Shown here piece after piece: positions 50,503 to 59,698 of a DNA stretch of 64,000 bases (positions are counted from its first letter, which is position 1; every line of letters starts with the position of its first letter). Below the pieces are notes generated by a model. That model did no database searches and had not been told where the DNA came from. It saw only the letters and a list, made by a program, of their open reading frames with translations. Position numbers and translations under genes: made by a program. The stretch comes from Natrinema sp. SYSU A 869 (GTDB lineage Archaea; Halobacteriota; Halobacteria; Halobacteriales; Natrialbaceae). The DNA lies in contig NZ_CP082249.1 in NCBI RefSeq assembly GCF_019879105.1, positions 2,046,001 through 2,110,000 of the forward strand. Direction: 5' to 3'.

Positions 50503-51261
50503 ATGCCCTCCCCTGATTCGGTACTCCTCGAGGAGTGCACGTGGCCGGAAGTCGAAACGGCGCTCGAAAACGGAACGCGGACGGTGATCGTGGCGGTCGG
50601 CTCGATCGAGCAACACGGGCCGCACCTGCCGCTGAATATGGATACGCTGGACGGCGACGAACTCTCGCGACGCATCGTCGAAGAGTTCGGTGACGCACTG
50701 GCAGCGCCGACGATTCGGCCCGGCTGCTCGGGCCATCATATGGCGTTCCCGGGAACGATCACGATGCCGCCGGAGACGCTGATGGACGTGATCCGCGCCT
50801 ACTGCCGCTCACTGGATGATCACGGGTTCGAGCACGTCGTCCTCGTCCCGACACACGGCGGGAACTTCGCGCCGGTCTCGACCGTCGCGCCCGAAATTGC
50901 CCGCGAGATCGACGCATCCGTGATCACCCTCGCGGACCTCGACGACCACATGGAACTGCTGAATGAGGGGCTTCGCGAGGCCGGCATCGAGTACCAGCAG
51001 GACGTTATCCACGCTGGGGCCGCCGAAACGGCCATGATCCTCGCAATCGAGGAGGGGCTCGTCCGCACGGATCGGCTCGAGGCAGGACCGGAAGGGTCGA
51101 TTTCCACCGCGCGACTACTCAGCGAGGGGTTCGAATCGATCACCGAGAACGGCGTTCTCGGAGACCCCGGCGAAGCCATCGCCGACGCTGGTGCGGAGAT
51201 TTTCGACACCGTCACCGACGCGTACGTCGAACGGATCGAAGCCGAGCGCAATGTCGTGTGA
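50503..51261 (+). CDS. Creatininase-family amidohydrolase
   Basis: A 252-residue protein. The family signature is GSIEQHGPHLPLNMDTLDGD, which supplies Glu, His and Asp metal ligands, and VLVPTHGGNFAPVST gives another His. Relatives include creatinine amidohydrolase, MftE and the archaeal FAPy deformylase ArfB of riboflavin/F420 synthesis. Without further marks I cannot choose; ArfB is attractive because the organism seems to use F420. Start at ATG 50503 (MPSPDSVLLEECTW); ATG 50467 would add 12 residues. Divergent from htpX. Confidence 0.88.
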   Translation: MPSPDSVLLEECTWPEVETALENGTRTVIVAVGSIEQHGPHLPLNMDTLDGDELSRRIVEEFGDALAAPTIRPGCSGHHMAFPGTITMPPETLMDVIRAYCRSLDDHGFEHVVLVPTHGGNFAPVSTVAPEIAREIDASVITLADLDDHMELLNEGLREAGIEYQQDVIHAGAAETAMILAIEEGLVRTDRLEAGPEGSISTARLLSEGFESITENGVLGDPGEAIADAGAEIFDTVTDAYVERIEAERNVV

Positions 51262-51608
51262 GACGAGCGGCAGTGACACTGCAGTTCGTCTCGAAACCTC
51301 TCCGCAGTAACTACAGTCAGTATTGTACGTATATCATACATTTTGGTCACCGGTCGATCGAACCCCTTCGTTTCGCATGGAGACCGTGTGACGGAGTCAC
51401 GTCTGACGCAATCGAGTCGGTAGTAATGTAACTGATGTCTGACTTTTTATTCACCCGATCCCCCTTCGTTTCGTATAGAGCGACCCGAGCGTCACGGAAC
51501 AGAACCGGTCGTGACTCGCGAATGAGAGAATTCGGTCGCCTCGAGCGAGACGATCGACTCGAGCGATGGAACGCGTCCCTTAACTCCGCGAGACCCCAAA
51601 CGGGGCCA
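51262..51608. other. Intergenic region, no gene recognised
   Basis: About 350 bp upstream of the nmd3 gene. The frame of nmd3 stays open from 51435, but that stretch lacks homology-like features. An A/T-rich block with TACGTATATCATAC near 51325-51340 could hold a promoter. Nothing else recognised. Confidence 0.45.
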
Positions 51609-52733
51609 ATGAGTGAGTCGCGTGCGTTCTGTCCCCGGTGTGGGGACCCCGTCCCCGAACGATCGGCGAGCGACGCGAACAATCCGTTGCGGCCCGGTGC
51701 CGAGGTCGAACTCTGCGATTCCTGTTACTTCGAGGACTTCGACTTCGTGGACGCACCGGACCGGATCGACGTTCGCGTCTGCGCCCGCTGTGGTGCAGTC
51801 TACCGGGGGAATCGATGGGTCGATGTCGGTGCGGAAGACTACACGGACATCGCCATCGAGGAGGTCAGTAAGGCGCTGGCCGTCCACGTCGACGTCGAAG
51901 ACGTCGCCTGGCAGATCGATCCCGAACAGGTCGACCAGAACACGATCCGGATGCACTGTTTCTTCACGGGCGTCGTCCGCGGGACTCCAGTCGAAGAGCA
52001 GGTGACAGTCCCGGTTAGGATCGCCCGGCAGACCTGCACCCGCTGTGGGCGGATCGCTGGCGACTACTACGCCAGCATCGTCCAGATCCGCGCCGAGGAC
52101 CGCACCCCGACGACCGAGGAGATCGAGCGAGCGAAGGAAATCTCGACCCAGATCGTCGCTGACATGGAGGCCACGGGCGACCGCAACGCCTTCGTCACGG
52201 AGACGAGCGAGACCGACGACGGACTGAACATCAGGGTCTCGACTAACAAGATCGGCAAGAAGATCTCGAACAAGATGCTCGAGGAGTTCGGCGGCACCGT
52301 TAACGACGCCGAGACCCTCGTCACCGAGGACGAGGACGGCAACGAGGTCTATCGGGTTACCTTCGCCGTTCGTCTGCCACCCTATACCCCCGGCAACGTC
52401 ATCGCCCTCGCCGATGACGACGGCGGCCCTGTCCTCGTCCGCAGCGCCCGCGGCAACCTCAAGGGCATCCGCGTGACGACCGGCGAGCGCTACGAGGCGA
52501 GCTACGAGGAGGGGAACTCGCCCGACGCGCGGAGGCTGGGCGACCTCGAGGACGCCGCCGAAGCCACGGTGGTCACCGTCGAAGACGAGAACGCCGTACA
52601 GGTACTCGATCCCGAGACCTTTCAGGCGAAGACCGTCTCGCGGCCGGACTACTTCGATCCTGACGCCGAGACCGTGCCCGTCCTGAAGAGCCGCGCCGGA
52701 CTGCATATTCTGCCCGACGAGAGTGATGACTGA
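51609..52733 (+). CDS. NMD3 homologue (60S/50S-subunit factor)
   Basis: A 374-residue protein. Zinc-binding pairs FCPRCG (Cys8, Cys11), LCDSCYF, VCARCGAVY and TCTRCGRIAGDYY mark the NMD3 N-terminal domain; the remainder is the eIF5A-like and other domains of the family, with TNKIGKKISNKMLEEFGGTV near 205-225. In eukaryotes NMD3 exports the large subunit; the archaeal form is probably a ribosome-maturation factor that interacts with aIF6, also encoded here. Start at ATG 51609 (MSESRAFCPRC). The stop overlaps the next gene by 8 bp, so the two are coupled. Confidence 0.93.
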   Translation: MSESRAFCPRCGDPVPERSASDANNPLRPGAEVELCDSCYFEDFDFVDAPDRIDVRVCARCGAVYRGNRWVDVGAEDYTDIAIEEVSKALAVHVDVEDVAWQIDPEQVDQNTIRMHCFFTGVVRGTPVEEQVTVPVRIARQTCTRCGRIAGDYYASIVQIRAEDRTPTTEEIERAKEISTQIVADMEATGDRNAFVTETSETDDGLNIRVSTNKIGKKISNKMLEEFGGTVNDAETLVTEDEDGNEVYRVTFAVRLPPYTPGNVIALADDDGGPVLVRSARGNLKGIRVTTGERYEASYEEGNSPDARRLGDLEDAAEATVVTVEDENAVQVLDPETFQAKTVSRPDYFDPDAETVPVLKSRAGLHILPDESDD

Positions 52734-54021
52734 CGAGGACGCGACCGGTGGAGACGCGGCTGACGAGGACGCAACGGACCAGTCGGCGTCCGACGACACC
52801 CTCGAACGGACGGTCGACGAGGTCCTCGAACCCGCGGTAGCGGACGCGCCCCTCGCAGCGATCGTTGAGAAGCCGCGCGCAGAGACGGCCATCGAGTCGC
52901 TGCGCGCCGAGGGAGTCTACGATGATTCGCGGCGCGTGCGCGAGGCGCGAGGGCGAAGCGGAGCAAAGCCCTCAGACCATGCGAACGGGTCTTCGACCCG
53001 TGAGGACGGACCCGACGGGGTCGCGCTGCCGATCACGGAACCGCCGACCGAGACCGCGGTGCTCGAGGTCGTCAAGCAACTCGAGCCCGAGCCCCGAACC
53101 CCGGATCTCGAGGCGCTACTGGCCGACCGGGGCTGGCACGACGATGCTCTCGAGTCGGTTCCGGGCTCGTGGGCGGTGATCGGCTCGGTGATCCTCGTGA
53201 CGGTCCCCGAGGGCTGTCCCGACGAGGGCGAGTTGGGCGAGGCCCTGCTCGAACTCCACGGCGAAGCTGACAGCGTGCTGGCCGACGAGGGAATCGCGAA
53301 CGACGGCGCGTCCGGCACCTATCGCGAACCACGCACTCGCCTGATCGCCGGGGACGACGACACGGAGACGGTTCATACCGAGCACGGAACCCGATACGGG
53401 CTGGATCCCGCGACGGTAATGTTCTCGCCCGGGAATCAGGCTGAGCGCGCCCGAATGGGCGAGGTCGTGTCCGCGGATCATAGATCTGCGGACGGATCGC
53501 CGCGAGACGCCGACGAACGCGTGTTTGACATGTTCGCCGGTATCGGCTACTTCACCCTCCCGATGGCCCGGGCCGGCGCGCAGGTGACGGCGACCGAGAT
53601 CAACCCGACCGCCTTTCGGTACCTGCTCGAGAACGCGATGCTCAACGACGTCGATGATCGGGTCGACGCGTACATGACCGACTGCCGCGACCTCGCGAGC
53701 GAGATCGAGGCCGATCGGGTCGTCATGGGCTACTACGGGAGCGCGGACGGTACCAGCGAGAGCGACGAGGAGACAGCACACGGAACCCGAACCGACGAGG
53801 CACATGACTTCCTCGAGGATGCCCTCGCGGCGCTCGTCCCCGGCGGTGTCGTCCACTACCACGAGGCGACCCCCGAAGCGCGGCTGTGGGAGCGGCCGCT
53901 CGAGCGCCTCGAGACAGCCGCCGCCGCGGCAGACCGAGAGCTCGAGGTCCTCGAGAAGCGACGGGTGAAGAGCCATAGCGCGGGCGTCGCACACGTCGTC
54001 GTCGACGCGCGATTCGAGTAA
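52726..54021 (+). CDS. tRNA wyosine-pathway methyltransferase-fold enzyme (Taw2/TYW2-like; Trm5 family)
   Basis: A 431-residue protein. The SAM-type Rossmann motif is FDMFAGIGYFTLPMARAGAQ, followed by TEINPTAFRYLLENAMLNDV and then VVMGYYGSADG. Trm5 carries NLP/NPP in that last place, whereas TYW2/Taw2 proteins have a G-Y type loop, so I favour the aminocarboxypropyltransferase that modifies tRNA-Phe G37 after Trm5. Residues about 70-100 (RVREARGRSGAKPSDHANGS) are a low-complexity insert with two DNA hairpins. Start at ATG 52726 overlapping nmd3 by 8 bp; GTG 52723 would add one residue. Confidence 0.82.
   Translation: MTDEDATGGDAADEDATDQSASDDTLERTVDEVLEPAVADAPLAAIVEKPRAETAIESLRAEGVYDDSRRVREARGRSGAKPSDHANGSSTREDGPDGVALPITEPPTETAVLEVVKQLEPEPRTPDLEALLADRGWHDDALESVPGSWAVIGSVILVTVPEGCPDEGELGEALLELHGEADSVLADEGIANDGASGTYREPRTRLIAGDDDTETVHTEHGTRYGLDPATVMFSPGNQAERARMGEVVSADHRSADGSPRDADERVFDMFAGIGYFTLPMARAGAQVTATEINPTAFRYLLENAMLNDVDDRVDAYMTDCRDLASEIEADRVVMGYYGSADGTSESDEETAHGTRTDEAHDFLEDALAALVPGGVVHYHEATPEARLWERPLERLETAAAAADRELEVLEKRRVKSHSAGVAHVVVDARFE
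52949..53001. repeat. Double-hairpin repeat with ACCATG spacer, copy 2, inside a gene
   Basis: Stem GAGGGC/GCCCTC (52949-52954/52968-52973), spacer with ACCATGCG, and stem ACGGGT/ACCCGT (52985-52990/52996-53001). The plan equals 5441-5488 and 60789-60836. Here it is translated as a disordered insert in the Taw2-like protein, staying in frame. Confidence 0.7.
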
Positions 54022-54164
54022 CGATCTCCCGAATCATCACGAGCCGCGAGATCGGATGAGCCCGATGCAGAGCACTCGGACCCGGCGCTCGCGTCGGCCG
54101 AGATGGCTCACGGCGACGCGGAGCGGTCGTGACATTGATACTTGCGGAGCGAATCCCTTGGCGT

Positions 54165-54251
54165 ATGAATAAGAGTCAGCTCATCGCTCTCGTCTTTGCA
54201 GTCCTCATGATGACCTCGATGGTCGCCGGGAGCGCGATCGCGATGTTCTAA
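54165..54251 (+). CDS. 28-residue hydrophobic microprotein
   Basis: ATG 54165 to TAA 54249-54251 encodes MNKSQLIALVFAVLMMTSMV followed by AGSAIAMF. It is one membrane helix with a Lys at the start and small residues near the end, like a signal peptide or a single-pass peptide. Similar tiny ORFs starting M-N-K-x-Q-L-I are, as far as I recall, found in other haloarchaea, so it may be a real conserved microprotein. No partner gene is adjacent. Confidence 0.5.
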   Translation: MNKSQLIALVFAVLMMTSMVAGSAIAMF

Positions 54252-54323
54252 CGCGACGCCGTGACGCGAGCGACGACGCCCCTCGTTCCGAACTGGACGC
54301 CGGTGAGTGGTCGTCGGCCGCCG

Positions 54324-56198
54324 CTATTCGTCCGTGTCCCAGACGTCCGCCAGCGGGCTCGAGCGGGAGGATCGTCCGGATCGGCGCGAGCGCGACGACG
54401 AACGATCGCTGTGGCCGCCAGTATCCGAGTCCGCCCCGCTGGCTCGGCCCTGCCGTGACGATCCGCTTTTCGACCCAACACTGGATCTGCCGCCCGAATT
54501 CGATGGTGTCTCGCCGAGTGCGGCCCGCGGTTCGAAGGCCGGGAGGTCCGGTCGCGACATGCGATCGACCTGTGCCTCGAACCAGTCCGGCATGTCCGTC
54601 CGGGCGCGATCGAAGCAATCCACCAGACTCGAGTCCGCAAGGTACGTCGCGCCGTAGTCGTCAGGGGCGCGGACGACCCGGCCACAGGCCTGAATGACGG
54701 TCCGGAGCGTCGTCCGGTAGTACCACGCCCACTGTCCCTCCTCGAGTCGGTGGGCCACTCGCGAGTCGCTCGTGTTGAGGAACGGGGCTTTACAGATGAC
54801 CTGCCAGCGGCAGAGATCGCCCTTGAGATCCAGCGCCTCCTCCATCTTCACCGAGAGGAAGACGCCGGGATCGTCACTGGCCTTCCACGCCTCGAGGGCG
54901 GCGTCGCGACCGTCGCGGTCGTGGGTTCGAACCCGGTTGCCGACGCCGAAGTCCTCGAGGAGATCGGCCAGCCGTTCCTGAATGTCGTAGGAGTGGGCGT
55001 GGATCAGCCCCTTCTCCTCGGGATGGTGTTGCATGAGCCGGACGATCGTCCGGGCGATCTTCGGCGTCGTCTCGTCGCGCTCGTCGTAGGTCATCTTCCC
55101 CTGGGTCACATCGTACAGCGGCCGATTCTCGACGGGGAACGTGTGCTCGACGTCGACCAGGGCGACGTCGTCGGGATTGAGTCCGACCTGCCGGCAGAAG
55201 GCGTCCTTGTTGAGGATCGTCGCCGAGAGGAGCGCGAACTTGTTGCCCCGGTCCCAGACGGTGTGCTGGAGGTACTTCTCGGGGTTCATCGGCTTGATCG
55301 TCAGCGGACCGCCCTGCGGTTCGTCATCGCCGTCGTCTCCGGTACCGCCATCGTCGCGGGACCGCAGTTCGGACTGATCGACCAGCCACGTCGTCGGGCT
55401 CTGCGGGTCGCGGTAGTCCGAGACGAACCACTCGAGTTCGCCGATGAGTTCCTGTAAACGGTCGCGTTCGCGCACGTCGGCGGGAGTGAGCGAGTCCTGT
55501 GCGAGCAGGTCATCCTTGCGGCGTGTACACGTCTGTGCGAGGCTCTCGGCGTAGCGCACGGCCCGCTCTACGTTCTCGACCTCGGGAACGCGAAGGTCAT
55601 CCCAGAACGGCACGGTTCGGGGGCCGAGCTGGATGGTCGCGTACATCTCGGCCCACTCGGCGAGACCGTGGGCCTCATCGACGACCACGACGTCGCGTTG
55701 GCGGAAGACCTCGCTGCCGGCGGTCTGCATGAAATAGGCGAGCGTCATCGCCGCGATTTCCCGGTTCGAGGCGATCGCTCGGTCCGAAAAGTACGGACAT
55801 CGGTGTTTGACGGAGCAGTCGTATCCCCGTTCGCGGACGCACGGTGCCTGGTTGACAGGCGTATCGCGTTCCTCCGGCAGGATGCAGGTGTAGTTCGACT
55901 TCCCGCGGATGACGTTGAGATCGGCCAGCAGGTCGTCAGCGGCCACGTCGTCTAACTGGGAGACCTGTGGCGTCGTGTAGTAGGCTCCCGTGGCATCGCT
56001 GGGGTTGCCCTCGTCCGCACGCCGAGCACAGCCGGCGACGGCGCGGGCCAGCAGGGACTTGCCACTGCCCGTCGGCGCGCGCACGAGCACGACGTCGTTG
56101 CCGGCCGCGAAGGCGTCGCGAACGTCGCGGAGGGCCTGCTCCTGGGTTCCGCGATAGCTCGGTGCGGGGAACTCCTCGAAGATCCGCTCGGTATTCAC
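54324..56198 (-). CDS. XPD/Rad3/DinG-family ATP-dependent DNA helicase
   Basis: A 624-residue superfamily 2 helicase. Walker A APTGSGKS at 41-48; Cys105, Cys120, Cys128 and Cys134 (YTCILPEER...QAPCVRERGYDCSVKHRCP) are the Fe-S cluster ligands of the XPD group; DEAH at 174-177; LLSATIL (motif III), and QACGRVVRAPDDYG (motif VI). 5'-3' helicases of this type act in repair and in resolving structured DNA. The tail after 560 is Ser/Arg/Gly-rich and disordered (RSSVGSKSGSSRQGRASGAD), unusual in an acidic proteome. Start at ATG 56198; longer than archaeal XPD mostly because of the tail. Confidence 0.92.
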   Translation of the reverse strand: MNTERIFEEFPAPSYRGTQEQALRDVRDAFAAGNDVVLVRAPTGSGKSLLARAVAGCARRADEGNPSDATGAYYTTPQVSQLDDVAADDLLADLNVIRGKSNYTCILPEERDTPVNQAPCVRERGYDCSVKHRCPYFSDRAIASNREIAAMTLAYFMQTAGSEVFRQRDVVVVDEAHGLAEWAEMYATIQLGPRTVPFWDDLRVPEVENVERAVRYAESLAQTCTRRKDDLLAQDSLTPADVRERDRLQELIGELEWFVSDYRDPQSPTTWLVDQSELRSRDDGGTGDDGDDEPQGGPLTIKPMNPEKYLQHTVWDRGNKFALLSATILNKDAFCRQVGLNPDDVALVDVEHTFPVENRPLYDVTQGKMTYDERDETTPKIARTIVRLMQHHPEEKGLIHAHSYDIQERLADLLEDFGVGNRVRTHDRDGRDAALEAWKASDDPGVFLSVKMEEALDLKGDLCRWQVICKAPFLNTSDSRVAHRLEEGQWAWYYRTTLRTVIQACGRVVRAPDDYGATYLADSSLVDCFDRARTDMPDWFEAQVDRMSRPDLPAFEPRAALGETPSNSGGRSSVGSKSGSSRQGRASGADSDTGGHSDRSSSRSRRSGRSSRSSPLADVWDTDE

Positions 56199-56413
56199 CG
56201 TTCGACTCAGGGCGCGGCCGCGTCCTAAAGGCTACGGACCGTCGCTCGCGATGAAGAGCGGCCGGATACCGATGGGCCGATATGGGCCAGTCAAACGAGA
56301 CCGAAACCGGCGGCTACCGGCCGGTATCAACCACCTACGGATCGACAGCGACCGGCAGCCCGGCGGGTAGCCGGCCGATTACAAATACGAAATCCGCCGT
56401 CGGGTTGACCTGC

Positions 56414-56502
56414 GGAAGGGTCGCTCAGCGGTAGAGCACCGTGGTGCCACCTGGTTCCGCGGCGGCATTTCGCCTCGTGGCGTTCAAATCCCACCCCTTC
56501 CG
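56414..56502 (+). tRNA. tRNA-like RNA with aberrant anticodon and variable regions
   Basis: The acceptor stem GGAAGGG (56414-56420) pairs with CCCTTCC (56495-56501), and can extend by two more pairs outside. The D arm is perfect: GCTC-AGCGGTA-GAGC (56423-56437). The T arm has the consensus loop GTTCAAATC with CCCAC, but the 5' side reads GTGGCG with one extra C (56477-56494). Between the arms are about 38 bases instead of 22, including GTGCCAC, which would put a GCC anticodon after U33 as for glycine, but the flanking stem does not pair well; CCGTG and CGCGG can pair around a 14-base loop. An intron, a decayed tRNA, or a tRNA-like RNA are all possible. ATTACAAATACG at about 56379-56390 could be its TATA box. 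Confidence 0.45.
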
Positions 56503-56647
56503 CTCGCGGCTGCGGACCGCGGTTGTGATTGTGCTTGTCATGGGGCGGTACACCGGTACCGTCACTTTCGCCTCCATTCCCCACTCGGCCATTTTTGCGG
56601 TGATTGATCCGGGACAGTCACTGGAACGTGTGCAACCTGGATTCGAT

Positions 56648-56893
56648 TTACAGCGCACTGAGCCCAGAGGTCTCGTCGTCGACCTGCTCTAACCGCTCGA
56701 TGTCCTCGGCGGTCGGATGATCGGGAACGGCCTCGATACACGGGTAACACAGCAGGTGGGAGGTCCCATCCTCGAGTTCAAGCGTCATCGCGGTCCCGAC
56801 GGTGCCGGCGTCGGTACCGAACGACCAGAGGTTGGCGATCCCGCCCGAAACGGTGACCGTTCGGCCGCAGCCGTCACAGGAATCCTTCGACAT
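56648..56893 (-). CDS. Small zinc-ribbon protein (DUF7561-like)
   Basis: An 81-residue protein. CDGCGRTVTVSGGIANLWSF at the start and LLCYPCIEAVPDHPTAEDIE give two CxxC pairs (Cys6, Cys9 and about Cys49, Cys52) for one zinc. The GGIANLWSFG piece and PTAEDIE tail match a haloarchaeal family I recall as DUF7561. Start at ATG 56893; the frame upstream is Arg/Ser-rich. Divergent from the YkgJ-type gene. Function unknown. Confidence 0.75.
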   Translation of the reverse strand: MSKDSCDGCGRTVTVSGGIANLWSFGTDAGTVGTAMTLELEDGTSHLLCYPCIEAVPDHPTAEDIERLEQVDDETSGLSAL

Positions 56894-57014
56894 ACGCGAG
56901 AATGGGTACCCGATGGTGAAAATCGTTCGCCCGGTATGATTTCGCGCTGCTCGCGGCAGCCGGGTGGCGATACCCCGCATAGCGGTTATAGGGGACAGCG
57001 CCGTACCGCCACAC

Positions 57015-58130
57015 ATGGAGGTGAACTGTGAGGGCTGTGCCGGCTGTTGTATGGATTGGCGACCACTCCTCGAGGACGGCACGGCGGCAACCGCTGCCCG
57101 AGACGGCGGCGACGGGGGCGAAACCGAGCACGACACTGACCGTCGACGCCAGCGACCGCGCGATACGTTCGACGGGGGCGGAACCAAACAGGAAGCCACT
57201 CGAGCGCCGCTCGACGACGATACTACCTTCGTCCCGCTGACCCGCGATGAGGTGCGAGCGTTCCTCGAGGCGGGAATGGCCGATGCCCTGACGCCGCGGT
57301 TCTGGTACGCCCGCGACGACGAGGAGTCACACACTACGGAGTCCTCGAGCGGTGCGGAGCGCGAACGAGACGAGTGCTCCGCTGCTGCGAGTGGAGAGGA
57401 ACGACCGGCAAGCGGAGACGCTTCGCGAGAGGGTGAGGGCATCGAAATCGACGGCCACACCGTCGCGGCCGTCGCGGGTCGCCCCGTCTTTTTCGTGGGA
57501 CTGCGGAAGCCGCCGAAACCGGTGGCCCCGTTCGGTCGCGAGGACCCGATGTGGCTGCCGACCTGCGTCTTTCTCGACCCGAGGACGCTGCAGTGTCGGA
57601 TCCACGAGAGTGAACTCTACCCAGACGAGTGTAGTGCGTATCCGGAACACAACCTCGCGCTCGAGCAGGAAACCGAGTGCGAGCGCGTCGAAGCGGCGTT
57701 CGGCGGCGAGCGCCTGCTCGAGGCCGATCACGACGATCCGGATGGACTGCTGCTCGGTACGGAGGCGATCGGCGCGAAGCTCTTCTGCCATCCCCGGCCG
57801 GCCGATCTCGAGGGGATCGTCGACCGGGCCGCGGCGGGCGAGCTCACCCGACAGGAGCGCGCCGAGCCTATCGCGGTCGCTGCCGCCTCGAGTCCCGGGA
57901 CGCTGGCGATCTCCGATCACCACTACGAATGGGCGAAAACACGGGTTCTCGAGGGAGCGGATATCGAATCGGATCCCGGGGACGAAAAGTCGTGGGTTGG
58001 CCCGGCGATCCGCGACTGGTACTGGCGCTACCGGGAGACCGGTGAGACGGTCCCGTCACCGGTCGTCGCCGACGCCGTCGAAACGGACCGCGGCGCACCT
58101 GAAACGCCGGGCTGGGACGCCCTCGAGTGA
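57015..58130 (+). CDS. YkgJ-type zinc/iron cysteine-cluster protein
   Basis: A 371-residue protein. The first cluster CEGCAGCCMDW is at residues 4-14, and the second, CVFLDPRTLQCRIHESELYP followed by DECSAYP, lies near 195-220; together these match the CxxCxxCC...C...C...CxxYP pattern of the YkgJ/CxxCxxCC family, thought to hold a Fe-S or zinc site. Residues about 22-65 and 100-150 are low-complexity, the second (SSSGAERERDECSAAASGEE and on) being a hairpin-type in-frame insert. Start at ATG 57015 (MEVNCEGCAGCC). No operon. Function not established. Confidence 0.85.
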   Translation: MEVNCEGCAGCCMDWRPLLEDGTAATAARDGGDGGETEHDTDRRRQRPRDTFDGGGTKQEATRAPLDDDTTFVPLTRDEVRAFLEAGMADALTPRFWYARDDEESHTTESSSGAERERDECSAAASGEERPASGDASREGEGIEIDGHTVAAVAGRPVFFVGLRKPPKPVAPFGREDPMWLPTCVFLDPRTLQCRIHESELYPDECSAYPEHNLALEQETECERVEAAFGGERLLEADHDDPDGLLLGTEAIGAKLFCHPRPADLEGIVDRAAAGELTRQERAEPIAVAAASSPGTLAISDHHYEWAKTRVLEGADIESDPGDEKSWVGPAIRDWYWRYRETGETVPSPVVADAVETDRGAPETPGWDALE

Positions 58131-58223
58131 CACGGCGGCGCGGCTCCGGAGGCAGTCGGAAGGGATGATGGACTCGCGGACGAGACCACCGGCAGGGAGG
58201 AGGAGAACGCGAGTCGGTCGTCG

Positions 58224-58397
58224 CTAGTCCGACTTGATCTGTTCGAACTTGTCTAAGAGCTCCTCGGCGGAGTCGCCGGAGTCATACTCGACCTTACCGT
58301 GGTAGATCGTCCGTTCGTCGTCGAAATCGGCGTCGACCCTCGAGGCCTGTTGTTCGCGGCGCTCGTGTTCGTCTTCGTCATAGGCACCCATTGACAT
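58224..58397 (-). CDS. Small acidic protein (DUF5786-like)
   Basis: A 57-residue protein: MSMGAYDEDEHERREQQASR, then VDADFDDERTIYHGKVEYDS and GDSAEELLDKFEQIKSD. The layout matches a short, widely conserved haloarchaeal family I recall as DUF5786. Hydrophilic, single domain, no Cys. ATG 58397 is chosen; ATG 58391 (MGAYDED) is equally plausible. Alone on the minus strand, opposite the DUF5784-like gene. Confidence 0.75.
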   Translation of the reverse strand: MSMGAYDEDEHERREQQASRVDADFDDERTIYHGKVEYDSGDSAEELLDKFEQIKSD

Positions 58398-58578
58398 GGT
58401 AAGTATGAACACAGTAGGGCGCTGGCGACTATTAATGTAACGGTCCATCACACCCGCCAATCGCGTGAAACGTAGTCCAGCCTGTGGAACGATTTACCGA
58501 CGACACCGATCAGATGGAGTAATTCGTCCGCTGGCTGACAACGAACGATATATGCACCCCCATGGCGTAGAACGGGTC

Positions 58579-59585
58579 GTGGCACGGCCGCTTCGCTTTC
58601 GATACTCGCCTCAGTCCTGGAGCGACAGGCGAGTCAAACACGATATTCTCCAGCCGCTCCAATCTAATATCGGCGCACAGGAAGTTTCGCCGTGGTTCAA
58701 GAGCGGTGGCGATTGGCAAACACACCGCTTCGAGATGCAAAACGGTGATATCGCGCTCTTCGCACGTACTGATTCGGACGCCTACTGGATGGGCAACACG
58801 GAGACGCCCTCCGCACTGTGGAAGACCGACAAGTTCGGCTGGCGGGAGGTCCCCTATCACGTCTCGCGGTGGGCCCAGCGGGAGCTGATCGCAACGCTGC
58901 ATGAGGAAGACCCCTGGCTCGCCGACTATCCGCACCTCTCGTGGTTCTTCCTGCCGGTGTTCATGTCCAAAGACGGTCGGGGCTCGACCCGCTCGTTCTT
59001 CCGCGAGCACGCCGGCGGCTTTCCTGACGCCGGCCGCCGAGAGACGACCCGCTTCTTCGAGGACTTCCTACAGACCGGCGTCTTAGACGAGTACCGACAC
59101 GTCATGTCCGGTAAACTCGGCACCAGCGACCACGTCGACCGCGTCCGAATGAGTGCCGCGATGGCCGAATTCATCGCCGCGAAATCCTCACCGACGCGGG
59201 CTACGACGTCGTCCCGGAGATCGAGGTCACGACCGGACACTCGCTGGACTTCCGGGCCGAAAACGACGACACCAACGTCCTCGTCGAGGTCACGCGCCCG
59301 CAACCGCCGGGGAACCGCGCCGCGTCCGGTCCCGTCGCCGCCGTCCGCGACACCGCCGAGACCAAGACCAACGGCCAACTGGCCGAACACGGCGGCGGTG
59401 CCGTCCTCTTCGTCGACTGCTCGAGTTTCCGAGACGACACCTGGGCTGCGGTTCGGGGCGAACAGCCCGACGTTCGCCACCGCCCCACCGTCGTCTATCG
59501 CGTCCGGCCGAACGGCCACGTCGAAGGCTACCAGAAGGGCGCAGTGCCCATCGAATTAGGCGACGCGATGACCTTTCTTGACTGA
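58579..59585 (+). pseudogene. DUF5784-like gene with a one-base frameshift
   Basis: From GTG 58579 (ARPLRFRYSPQSWSDRRVKH, also possible from ATG 58552) the gene reads normally through EVPYHVSRWAQRELIATLHE and FFLPVFMSKDGRGSTRSFFR to AAMAEFIAAK near 59182. There AAA at 59182-59184 appears one A short: the correct continuation is ILTDAGYDVVPEIEVTTGHS, then DFRAENDDTNVLVEVTRPQP, to AMTFLD and TGA 59583-59585. The last part has restriction-endonuclease-like character (EIEVTTGHSLDFRAEN...VEVTRP), a possible PD-(D/E)xK core. The out-of-frame reading becomes Ser/Thr/Arg-rich. Family DUF5784 is from memory. Sequencing error or recent loss. Confidence 0.85.
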
Positions 59586-59698
59586 GCCGGACGATACAGA
59601 ACGGTCGATGCTGCTCGGTTCGTCTCCGCTCGTTCGTCTCCGTCAGACACTGCAACGGAGTGTGACCTATTTGTAGCATCACATTGACAGTCATACCC

